A DNA stretch of 64,000 bases from positions 49,975,743 to 50,039,742 of the forward strand of contig OZ023205.1 in assembly GCA_963995525.1 (NCBI GenBank), given 5' to 3'. Within the stretch, counting starts at the first letter, position 1. Each line of letters opens with the position of its first letter. The position numbers and the translations under genes are program-made. The notes under the pieces are model-generated. The model was given only the letters and a program-made list of their open reading frames with translations. It searched no databases and had not been told where the DNA came from. This stretch comes from Escarpia spicata (lineage: Eukaryota > Annelida > Polychaeta > Sabellida > Siboglinidae). Shown piece after piece: positions 36,001 to 48,000 of the stretch.

Positions 36001-39000
36001 CACGACCGTCCAGGCAGGTGGGCACACGCTTGGCGGACAGTCGTAGTCCTAACTCGTTGTGATTGTTTTATTCAAATAATAGCTGAGTAAAGGCCTGAGT
36101 TTCCCCGATGTTGTACAACAAGAAAAACACCTATTAATATTTTCTAGATAAAAGTCAACTTTAGATCAGACAAATTATATGCTGCCATGGATAGGTACAA
36201 TTTTACTGTATAATGCTATACTGGCGTTTGTTGCTTGACAACCCTGCCACAAATAGCGTGCGCTCACCCCACGATCAGTGACAGTGAGCACTGACATTTC
36301 ATTGGTCCCCAAGATCCCCATTGCACAGGGCCCCTCAGGGTGAAATAAAAATAAAAATCTAAGAAACCCGCAATGGGCCAGCTGATAATAATTTCAATCC
36401 CATACATGCAAAGCTGATGGAGATATGCTCAGACATACAGAACAAAATAGAGACAGTTGTACTTTAGAATAGTAAAAAAATTAATAATATATATATACTT
36501 AATGTATACAGCTAATATTACTATATATGTGTACTGTGATAAAATTGGGAATATTAAACAGGTAATAACTCTTTGTCTATGGCACTTCTAATAAAAGAGA
36601 TATATATATATATATATACAGCTAAAACTATATAATAAAAATGTAAAAAATAAAAAAAATGTTAATATACAGTATTGATATTACTCCACTGTTGCCATTG
36701 TTTCCAGGAACAACCAAGACACCAACAGGACAGAAATGGCATGGGAGACAAGAGTCCCCCTCCTGCCCCCCGGTCCAGATCACAACCCCAAACCCCCCTC
36801 GCCCCCCGCCAGTCCAGTGTTCCCCCAAAACGCCCCCAGCACCCTGTGTACAAGGCAGTTAACGGGCAGGCATCAAAATCCAAGCACGTCTCCAGAGGGC
36901 GCCACCGTTCCCCTCCACCGCCGGCTCCTAAGGTTGTAGTTGACACTGGGTCACCTCTTAAGTCTCGCAAGGTAAACAATCCCGGCGCGTCAGAGCCAGT
37001 CGCTAAAGATCGTCTGCATTCATCACCGCCGCCGGCTCCAAAAGCAGTTGTCGACATGGGCTCCCCTGTCAAATCAACCAGGTTCAAAGGCGAGGCGATG
37101 AAGAAGCCATTTGTACCAAAGATAGACGTGGCGTCAGACAGGCCGGTGGAGAGGCCCAAGCGCAGGGACGAGAAGAGAAATGGTCGTCCCCGGAAGAGTG
37201 CTGACTATGTGCATGAGTTTATACAAACTGACATTGATCACGGCCGCACGGACTCCGGACAAGAGGCACCAGTAAGGCGTGTTTGTTTATCACTGCCATC
37301 AACATGTCCTTTCCATATGAATATTATAATTTTTCACTGCCGTCATTGTGTTGTTTATAAGTATATGTTATAATTTTCATACTATATTTAAATGATCCCT
37401 TAAAGTTTTTCTATAAATGTTACTTGATGTACATGTTTTTATGAATGTTAACACATCTTCCAGTATAATAGTTAATCAAATGCTAATGTGTTTAATACAA
37501 GTACATAATATGCAGTCAGCTGTACCAGTTTATGTTTTCAAGAAACGCAACTTGATGTACACATTTATATCAATGTTGACACATCTTCTAATACAATAGT
37601 TAGTCAAATGCTAATGTGTTTAATACTATTACATGATATGCAGCCAGCAGTACCAATTGATGTCTTCAACGATGGGCAAATGTAGATACATTTCAACAAA
37701 GTTTTCTTGCAGTTTAATAAAACAGTAGCCAGAACAAGACAGAAAGGTTTGCCGTAATTTCAATACATGATAAATGCTGCAGGCTAGACGTAGCTGAATA
37801 GAACTTGTTTATCTTGTGCAGTGGCTACCAGGAACATGCAGCAAGTTTGAACACGTTTTTTTCAGAATACAAGTGCAAATAGCAATAACCTGCTGGGTGC
37901 AGTGAGCGGAACATTGCTATTGATGTCGAGTTCAATGTTCATGAGCCAACCCACTTGTATGCAGCAAATCAATATCTTAGTGCTGGGAATTTTTATTAAA
38001 TATATATCACACATCAGTGCAGAAAACCATTGCGTTAGGGGTGATTTATGTATTATTTGAAAGTATCCAAACTTGATCATAATTCTTTGTCTTTAAAAAA
38101 TTCTTCGTAATCACGTTTGTTGTGTCACAGGATAACTACGCACTCAAGTACAAAGCAGGAATTACTGCCCCAAGGAATCAAGGCCCAAAGCGACTTTCGG
38201 AATATCAGAAAGCATTTGCATGGAAGAAGGGAGATATGGCGTCCCCACTGCTTGCTGCAGAACAGGTTCGCAGTAACTACAAAAATAAGTGTCTATTGGG
38301 TATAATGTTTGTTGAAGATTTTTGTGTCAAATACATGTCATGTATGAGTTATCATTGATAACATTATTTTGCGTTGTATAGAGTTGACATTTAGATAAAA
38401 AATTCGAAACTTTCATTTTTCATATCCAAGAATCATGTTAAATTACCTGGTAGAGGCTTTCGTTGACGTGTCACGTCGACTTCATCAGTACCTATGACGC
38501 TGAATGACGTCATCGTACACGTGAGGCAGTTCGTAATTGCCCTCGTCTCTGTTGATGGGTGTTTGGGTTTTTCTGATCCAGATGGCTTCCTTGATTTGCC
38601 GAATTCTTCTGTTGGGTTCTTTGTCAACAATTTTCACTCCCTCCCAGTCTATGATATGGTTTTCAGTTGTCGCATGGTCTGTAAGGGCGGATTTATTGAT
38701 GGTAGACATCAATCTTTTTTTTCCGCTCCTTGTGTATTTCTCATTTTTCGTGTTGTCTACGTCCTTTCTGTGTTCCTCCAGTCTTGTTTTGAGTAGTCTT
38801 CCTGTCTCCCCAATGTATTCCCCACCACAATTCTTGCACGGTATTTGGTACACCAGTTCGCCCTGTTCTTCTAGCTGTACTTTGTCCTTGGGATGTACCA
38901 ACAGGTGTCTGAGGGTGGTGTGGGGACGCATGGCCGTTGCTACTCCATATTTTTTCAGTACTCGATGTACTCTCTCCGATACCCCCTCTATGTATGGGAT

Positions 39001-42000
39001 GACTACTTGGCTCCGATAGTTTTTGTCCTTAGTCTTTTTGTTGGTCTTTTTCTTCTTACTGCTATCTGTCGCCTTTTTCAAGGCCCACGACGGATAGCCA
39101 CATACTCTTAGAGCTCCTCTCAGGTGTTCCACCTCTTCTTTCTTGTCCCCCTCCTCCGAAGTTATTGTCTCACACCTGTTCATAAGGGTTCTGACAACTC
39201 CCAACTTCTGATGTTTGGGGTGGTGGGATGCAAAATTCAGGTATTGGTCAGTGTGCGTCTTCTTCCTGTACACTGTGGACTTCACACTGCCATCTTCCTT
39301 TCTGGTGAACTTTTCATCCAAGAAGGGCATGCTGTTGTTCTCTTCATCTTCCCGTGTGAAAATGATGCTACCTGTGGGGTCTACAGTGTTCATGTGTTGT
39401 TGTAATTTCTTTGCCTTTCCTGTGTGTACCAGGCAAATTATATCGTCCACATATCGCTTCCAGTTTCTCGGTTGGCAATCGACTGGTGCTGTGGCTATGA
39501 TTTTCTGCTCCAGGTCCTCCATGTACAGGTTCACAACAATGGGGGACACTGGACTGCCCATGGCTACCCCAAACTTCTGTTGGTAAATTTCTCCTCCAAA
39601 TCTGAAGTATGTCGTCTCCAAGACAAATTTCAACAACTCCATGATGTCGTCTACGTTTATATTTGTTCTCTTCTTTAGTGTCTTGTCATTCTCTAGTCTT
39701 TTTCTGATGACTTTGCAAGCTTCTCTGATTGGGGTCTTCGTGAACAGTGACACAACGTCATATGACACAAATGATTCTCCTTCTTCCATTCTCAGCTTTG
39801 TCATTTCTTTCACCAATTCTTGTGAATTTTCCGTATGGTGTTCTGTTTTTCCAACAAGTGGTTGTAGTATGTTGGCCAATTCTCTGGATACTCTGTATGC
39901 TATTGTCTGTGTGTAGTCGACAATTGGTCTGAGTGGCACCTTCTCCTTGTGGATTTTTGGTGATCCATACATCCGTGGTACTTTTTCTAGCGTATGATAT
40001 AAGTACCAGTACTGATCTTTGGTGATCTTCCCCTCCTTCTCCAAGGAATTTACCATTCTGATGAGTTCTGCCTTATATTTCTTGGTCGGATCCTTCTTTA
40101 ACTTCTCATATGTCGCTTCGTCACTTAGCATTTCTTTCATTTTGTCCTAGTATATCTGTAATACTTGAAAACCAAACAGTATCACTGCTTTTATTTCTCA
40201 TATTCACTTTTACAGCATATCATTTTTACAGAATACAGTTACACACAGCGCAAAGTTAATCTACATTGTTTAGTTTGTTATTTCAATATCAGGTGGTGTA
40301 CAAGAGCTGTCCCCAGATGTCGCCACCAAAGGCAGCAAGGATGAACATAAGCAGCGAATATCAACGACAGTTTCAGCCTTGGAATAAGCTGATACTGTCC
40401 ATGCCGGAAGTTGTCACCAATGGAAGGGATGATACAGCCATGCCTTCAAAGAAGACCAAGGTACAGGTAATGCCTGGTGTTGCTTTTATCATGATACATG
40501 TACATGTTTGATCAAGTTGGATGTGTTCTAAAACAATCTTTTGTTACAATGAGAGATTAATAGTTTAGCACTGACCTTTCTTTTTTGTTTTATTTGGCTG
40601 CTATCATGAATTCTAAACATCTGTGCGTACATCATCACCAATGTAAGCTGTTCTCTGCTTCGTGGTTGAGCTGGTCTGTGACATCCTTTTTTATTGAAAT
40701 TTTTTTTAATTCTCATAAATAGTTTCTGTTATTCAATGGCAGATATATTTTGTTCACTAATAAAAAACAATTGGCTCTTCAAATAATTGATTTGTTTAGA
40801 AATCGGGAGCATTTCTGTGTGCACGGGTAAATAAAAAGTTGAATAAATGTCTTAAGTTATTCTGTTGTGTAAGTTTTGAGTTCAAGAGAGAGTGAACACG
40901 TTTAGTAGAATCTCATACTGAAATATTTACGTTATTAGTTTTTTTATACATAACATTTTGTTATCATTTCAGATGAGAAAACGGAGCAAAAGTGTTGAAG
41001 GTATGTTTAGCAAACCTTCTTGATTAAAACTGTATTTGTGAGAACATTATACTAGATAACTAACTTCGCTTTGATGAGCCACACACAAATAGTAATTCAT
41101 CTGTACAGAAGCATGCATTTTGTAGGTTCTGACAGCAACTAGTGTTGTTCTTTTCTCTGTAAGTTCTAAACATGTGTCAGATGTGTAAGTTCTAAACGTG
41201 TCGGATGTGTAAGTTCTAAACCGTGTCAGATGTGTAAGTTCTAAACGTGTCGCATATGTAAGTTCTAAATGTGTTGGATGTGTAAATTCTAAGAGTGTCA
41301 GATGTGTAAATTCTAAGAGTGTCCGATGTGTAAGTGCTAAACATTTTGGATGTGTAAGTTCTAAACCGTGTCGGATATGTAAGTTCTAAGTGTATTGGAT
41401 GTGTAAATTCTAAGAGTGTCGGATGTGTAAGTGCTAAATGTTTTGGATGTGTAAGTTCTAAACGTGTCGGATGTGTAAGTTCTAAACGTGTCGGATATGT
41501 AAGTTCTAAATGTGTCGGATATGTAAGTTTTAAACGTGTCGGATATGTAAGTTCTAAATGTGTTGGATGTGTAAGTTCTAAATGTGTTGGATGTGTAAGG
41601 TCTAAACGTGTCAGATGTGTAAGTTCTAAACACTAGAAAAATGCCAATCCTCTAGATGGTGCCACATGCACACAGAGTCGCAGACAGATGTTGGTTTCCC
41701 CAAGTATTCAGAAATGATGTTTATTATGACGTAAATATGAACCGTTGTAAATAATCGATTAACACGCATCTGATGTTCGGTATGAACCCTAAAACCAGTA
41801 ACATCTTTTAACCAGTGGTGAATTTCTAAAAAATAACAATAATTACACAGTTATAGTTAGATGTATCAGATGTGTAATTTCTACAAACAGGTCAGATTTG
41901 TAGTGTATACTTCACTTGGAGGAAACAAATCTGTACTTCGCATCTGTGCATGAATTAGTTTGCTTGTTGGCCACGTTTGTTGTACGTGTGTATCCTGTCA

Positions 42001-45000
42001 CTGTGTCAGCGCTGAGACGGGCCCCGGCTGGAGTGGAGCGGGTGACAAGTGACAGTGACAAGCGACTCGTGAAGGAGACTGTCAACCCCCACAAGTCACA
42101 CTTCCCCCTCGGACGCCCCCTGTAAGTGCCCCCTCGTGAATTTCCCTCAAACATAACATTACCGAACTGGCTGTGTGTCTTTGGACACAGTGTTTTCTCT
42201 CACCCTAAAACTCTATGTAATAATTAATTATTTTTGTGTATCTTAAGTTTTCAGACACCTGTGTATACAGAAATGGTCTTTGTTCCTATGTTCCTAGACA
42301 CCAGTTATTTGTATTTCTGACTTCTGACAGCAGATAATTAAATTATATTAATTCACCCATTTATAAATGTTTGAAAACTGAATACAAATTCGTACACTTA
42401 TTATGATATATAAACTTATACATGTGTTAGAAAATGTTTCAGTAATAACATAGCTCCTGCTTTAGCAAATTAGAAACTTTAATTTTTCATATCCAAGAAT
42501 CATGTTAAATTACCTGGTAGAGGCTTTCGTTTACGTGTCACGCCGACTTCATCAGTACCTATGACGCTGAATGACCTCTACCAGGTAATTTAACATGATT
42601 CTTGGATATGAAAAATGAAAGTTTCTAATTTGAAAACAAACTATCCTGAAGAATGTTCAGTAATCCTGCTTTAGCAGTTATTGTATAGAGACTTAATTTA
42701 CCAAATATAAATATCCTGGTTTTAGTATATCAGTTAAATAATTAGTATATCAGTTAAATAATTGGTGCAACTATTAATAATATACAATCTTTGGAAACCA
42801 ACTTGAGAGATGCACCAAAACAAAAGGGATGGACACTTGGTCAATCTCATAACAAAAGAGAAATAATTTATTTGTTCAGTAAATTGGATAATTTGCACAA
42901 CAAGCCAGCATATCATAATGGTTATTAGACAGGTTTGATTTCTTTGTTCGCGAAATATTTTGAAATGAAGCAAGTAACAGATTAAGTTCACTGCCATACG
43001 TCAGGGGATATTTATTCAAATGCCACACTGTTCTGTTGTGACTTGGTATTTGTGACTTGGTATTTGTGACTTGGTATTTGTCGAGAATATAACACTTAGA
43101 GATGATTGTATTTTTCTGCACAGGAGCTGTACGTCTGAGTATTCCTGCAACTACCAGCCTCCTTGGAAGTTTGAAGTCAAAGAGGGGACGTGGAAGGGCG
43201 CCAGTCCTCCCCACATGGGCTCTAGGACGGTACGTATAAATATAACAGTCACTACCTCAAACAACTGAGAACATGACACTAGTGTCACTTCTCAATATAC
43301 AGTAGTCCCTCTCTTCAGCGGACACATCTGTATCCAAGCATAAGTGTCCTGTATCCAAGCATAAGTGTCCCGACATGGCAGGTGTCCGCTCATCGGAGGG
43401 ACAGGCATCTTAGTGCCAAAGTTCTGACCAGTACAACCGACGCATGGTAAAGATGTGGCAATATGTCAACGCATTGACTGATAGGAATTAAGCACTATAT
43501 ATATATGTTTATTATTACTATGATGTATTAAAAAATAAACATTTGGTCATGTTGTCATATCGCCTGCCTGGCATCGTCCGCCCGACTCCCTCTGTCGATC
43601 TGAGATTTTCCTCAACCGCGTTTGCACACTGGTCACTCACTCATTCACTGCCCCTAGCCTACGCAATGATATCGGCCCGGCGTTGCAGTAGAATTTGCTG
43701 CACATATGGCAGCATTCAACCAAAAATGTCGAACAAAACATCTCCGTTACAACATTTTATAAACTGGTATTCTCGAACGATTTAGATATTCTGTGGCTAA
43801 AATATTTCTTAAGTAATTCGCAAGTTGACGATTTTTGTTGCCCCCTACCGGCTAAAATAATAACCTGAAAATGGTCAACCGAATATTTAAATCAGTTGTG
43901 ACATGCAACGTGAACGTTAATTAAATATTAAAACCGGTAACAGATACAATCGTTAATTGTCTGACTTCATTTTTCATCCAATTTCGAACCATTCATTAAT
44001 GCACAAATTGTGCTTCAGTTGATAATGTGTTCCACCGTTTCATACGCTGGTAACCAGTTCATATTTTCAAGGCACTGGTAATGTTTGGCGTAGCGCAGCA
44101 TGATTTGATGATGCTTGTTTATTATTTCACCTCAGTTTAGGCTTAATGTTGGACTACATTGAAAACAATTGAGGTGAACCTTTTATACATCATATTTGTA
44201 AATCTTACTTGCAATTTACAAGATGAAAAGGCGACGCCAAGCCGAAGCCCTGACTGGGGCTGGAAGCGCGAACGGGGAAGCCATCATGGCATCGCCGGCG
44301 GCAAATGTGATTGATAACAGCACAAAATTAACAATACCTTCCTCCACATTCACTCTGCCTAAAGTTTACATACCGCAATCAAAGGAACTCTAAGTAGTTT
44401 AGACAAATACAACGATTACAGCAAGGACGACAGGCTCGTTATTATGGGTGTTACCATTGACACACACCAAGCTGTATGTCCGCCATTTTCTAAATAAATT
44501 TGGCAAAAAATCTTCAAATTTATTAATACTGTCCGTCTTAGGAGGGACATATAACCAAAATATCCTGTCTGCTGTCCGCGTACATGAGGTGTCCTCCCAT
44601 CAGAGGGACATTAACATGGCAGAACGGTCCGTACATTGACAAACTGTCCCGACATAGCAGGTGACCCCTCTTCAGAGGGTCTCCTAAAGAGAGGGACTAC
44701 TGTACATGAAAAATACATGCAAATTTGTAGAAAAATAAAGAAATTGTTTTGGTAAATATCCCAACCATGAAACCTATGCTGTGTAGTGTCAACCACCAAT
44801 GTATTGAAACATCATTCAATACATAAATATGCAATTATACCTAGTATTATGTCCGTAAAAATATGTTTTAATACATGTTGAATGTAGTTTTTGTATAATT
44901 TTATTTGTATGTAATTTGCACTGAACTGTTAACAAAAATGCTCTATGCCAAAAAAAAATTCATTCATCCTTATATTTGTGCAATTTAGTATTATGCATTG

Positions 45001-48000
45001 AGAGTGAACTACTGTAAGTTGACTTACATGATTTAAATGACTAGGCCAATGTGACCCCTCGCTACCCTCCTGGGTGTCACACCCCTCCATTTCATCCTGT
45101 CTAGAGCACATTGCTCTGCTGTTAAAAGCAGGAGTCCAGTGTCTTGTCTAACTTGGTCAGTCTACCTCTTCCGCGGCCATTCTCATTTTCAGTGTCCTTT
45201 AAAGTCTTCCTCGAAAGCTATTTTTATGAGGTTTTTGTTTGGTATACGGCAGACATGTCAAAACCACCGGAGTCTTCTGTGTCTGATGACATCTGAGATG
45301 GATTCAGGGGTAAATGTCTCCTCTCTGATCTGGCTATTTCGTAGTGTGTCTGCCCTAGTTACACCTCAAAAACATCAAGAGACTGCCTCTTGTGATCGTA
45401 GTATCCAGGTTTCTGCACCACTATGCAACTGTGGCCAAAAGTCTACCTCCGTCATTATGACATTGCCGGAGAATTTATACGCCCAGACTATGACATTATA
45501 ATCCTAATTATGAGCATGACCTCCGTGAACCTTTTCTCTTGCAACCGTATTTACATTACTAGGGCAGCACACTTCTGCCAGATCATCCTTCCCCACATAC
45601 GGTTCTTGCTTAAGCTGCTTTATCCTTTGTTTCGGCAACAGAAAACACGATGAAGTTCCTTGAGCCTCTAATCTGCCAATGGCCATTCCAATAAGCTGAC
45701 TGCTGATGTTTATACTGACGTATATGTGACGTGCCTTCTACTTGTTGGGAAGTAACAGGGTGAGCCGGTTGAGTGATGAGGAACACTCCAGCTAAACGGT
45801 GCCACTGTGGATGAATTATTTTGAAAGTCGGCATTACATCACAATCTTACCAATAAACCAACCAAGCACAGGATACAAAGGATCTAACTTATGACGAAGT
45901 CACGCGCACCACGATGTCGTTCGATAGCGACAATGGAGGCTTAAATGTGCGACTTCGAGAATAAATCATGATACTGTAGTGGTGATAACTGCTGTCCTTA
46001 GTTTGTTGCTCCACGGATGGGTGTGTAAGCTAATATGTGTAAGTGTAATTTCATGTTGGTATTTGTTCCCAGGATCAAGACACGGCGCTACCGAGCGAGG
46101 ACCATACGCATGTGTCGGCGGACATGTCATCGTCAGTGGCATCGAGCTGGTACTCGGAGGTGCTGGAGCTGCGTCGTCGCGCGGAGGAGTACAAACGACG
46201 CGCCCAGGGTACGCACTTCCTGCGCTCTCACCTCGGCCAGCTCTACGCCAAGCAGGCGGAGCTGTGGGACACCACCAGTAGCAGCAGTGTCCTCTCAGCC
46301 CTCAGTCTAGAGAGTCCACACACCGCAGTGTAAGTGTCACCACAGTATAAGTGTCACTGTAGTGTAAGTGTCACCACACTGCAGTGTAAGTGCCCACATG
46401 CTGCAGTGTAAGTTCCACACACGTAGCAGTGTACCTGTCACCACAGTGTAAGTGTCCACACACCGCAGTGTAAGTGTCCACACATTGATTGAAGTGTAAG
46501 TGTCCACACACAGCAGTGTAAGTGTCCATACACCGCAGTGTAAGTGTCCACACACTGCAGTGTAAGTGTCCACACACCGCAGTGTAAGTGTCCACACACC
46601 GCAGTGTAAGTGTCCACACACCGCAGTGTAAGTGTCCACACACCGCAGTGTAAGTGTCCACACATCGCAGTGTAAAGGGTCAGCAGTATGTCGTCATGGC
46701 ACTGCCACTGGATAGACCACACCCTGCTGTGTGTCACTGGCATCTCATCATCCAAAGAAAGGTTAAATGACGTGACTCGCCACAGCTAAGTGGATCATAA
46801 GTTACAGATTTATAAAGTAATAGTTGTGTACCTTTTCAAATTCCATGGATCATGATCTTTAAAATCTCATTTATTAAAATATCTTGAGTAGTTTTATATT
46901 TACTGATAAAATTGAAGTGTAAATGCATGTGTTTAATTAGTTTTGGGTTATTTGTCGAGGATACTAAATAGGACATTGAAAGTTGAAATTATAAGTTGTG
47001 CATTTCTGCCAAAATAACTAAATTGATGTACCATGCCCAAGACAACTGTTTCTGGCTCTCGTGCAGAATAGGACTGTGCGACTTAATACTGGTCCGTTGT
47101 GCAGAATAGGACTGTGCGACTTAGTACTGGTCTGTTGTGCAGAATAGGACTGTGCGACTTAGTACTGGTCTGTTGTGCAGAATAGGACTGTGCGACTTAG
47201 TACTGGTCCGTTGTGCAGAATAGGACTGTGCGACTTAGTACTGGTCCGTTGTGCAGAATAGGACTGTGCGACTTAGTACTGGTCTGTTGTGCAGAATAGG
47301 ACTGTGCGACTTAGTACTGGTCCGTTGTGCAGAATAGGACTGTGCGACTTAGTACTGGTCTGTTGTGCAGAATAGGACTGTGCGACTTAGTACTGGTCTG
47401 TTGTGCAGAATAGGACTGTGCGACTTAGTACTGGTCTGTTGTGCAGAATAGGACTGTGCGACTTAGTACTGGTCTGTTGTGCAGAATAGGACTGTGCGAC
47501 TTAGTACTGGTCTGTTGTGCAGAATAGGACTGTGCGACTTAGTACTGGTCTGTTGTGCAGAATAGGACTGTGCGACTTAGTACTGGTCTGTTGTGCAGAA
47601 TAGGACTGTGCAACTTAGTACTGGTCTGTTGTGCAGAATAGGACTGTGCGACTTAGTACTGGTCTGTTGTGCAGAATAGGACTGTGCGACTTAGTACTGG
47701 TCCGTTGTGCAGAATAGGACTGTGCGACTTAGTACTGGTCTGTTGTGCAGAATAGGACTGTGCGACTTAGTACTGGTCTGTTGTGCAGAATAGGACTGTG
47801 CGACTTAGTACTGGTCTGTTGTGCAGAATAGGACTGTGCGACTTAGTACTGGTCTGTTGTGCAGAATAGGACTGTGCGACTTAGTACTGGTCTGTTGTGC
47901 AGAATAGGACTGTGCGACTTAGTACTGGTCTGTTGTGCAGAATAGGACTGTGCGACTTAGTACTGGTCTGTTGTGCAGAATAGGACTGTGCGACTTAGTA

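Larger units (their letters stand above)
38406..40150 (-). mobile_element. Penelope-like retroelement, 5'-truncated
   Basis: Inserted antisense in MDM1 intron 5. The single long frame is at 38485-40140. The 3' side (low coordinates) keeps an untranslated tail with a hammerhead motif, ending near GAAACTTTC at 38406. At the 5' side an in-frame TAG lies just before the first Met, and the usual N-terminal part and upstream repeat are missing. No clear target-site duplication was found. Confidence 0.88.

Noticed and set aside
36662..37159. 165-codon minus-strand frame
   Set aside because: Antisense shadow of the proline-rich MDM1 exon 4.
41361..41633. 90-codon minus-strand frame (TYTSDTFR repeats)
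   Set aside because: Read-through of a 24-bp tandem repeat; no other coding sign.
46337..46755. Minus-strand frames of about 100 codons
   Set aside because: They are read-throughs of the 24-bp donor array in three phases.
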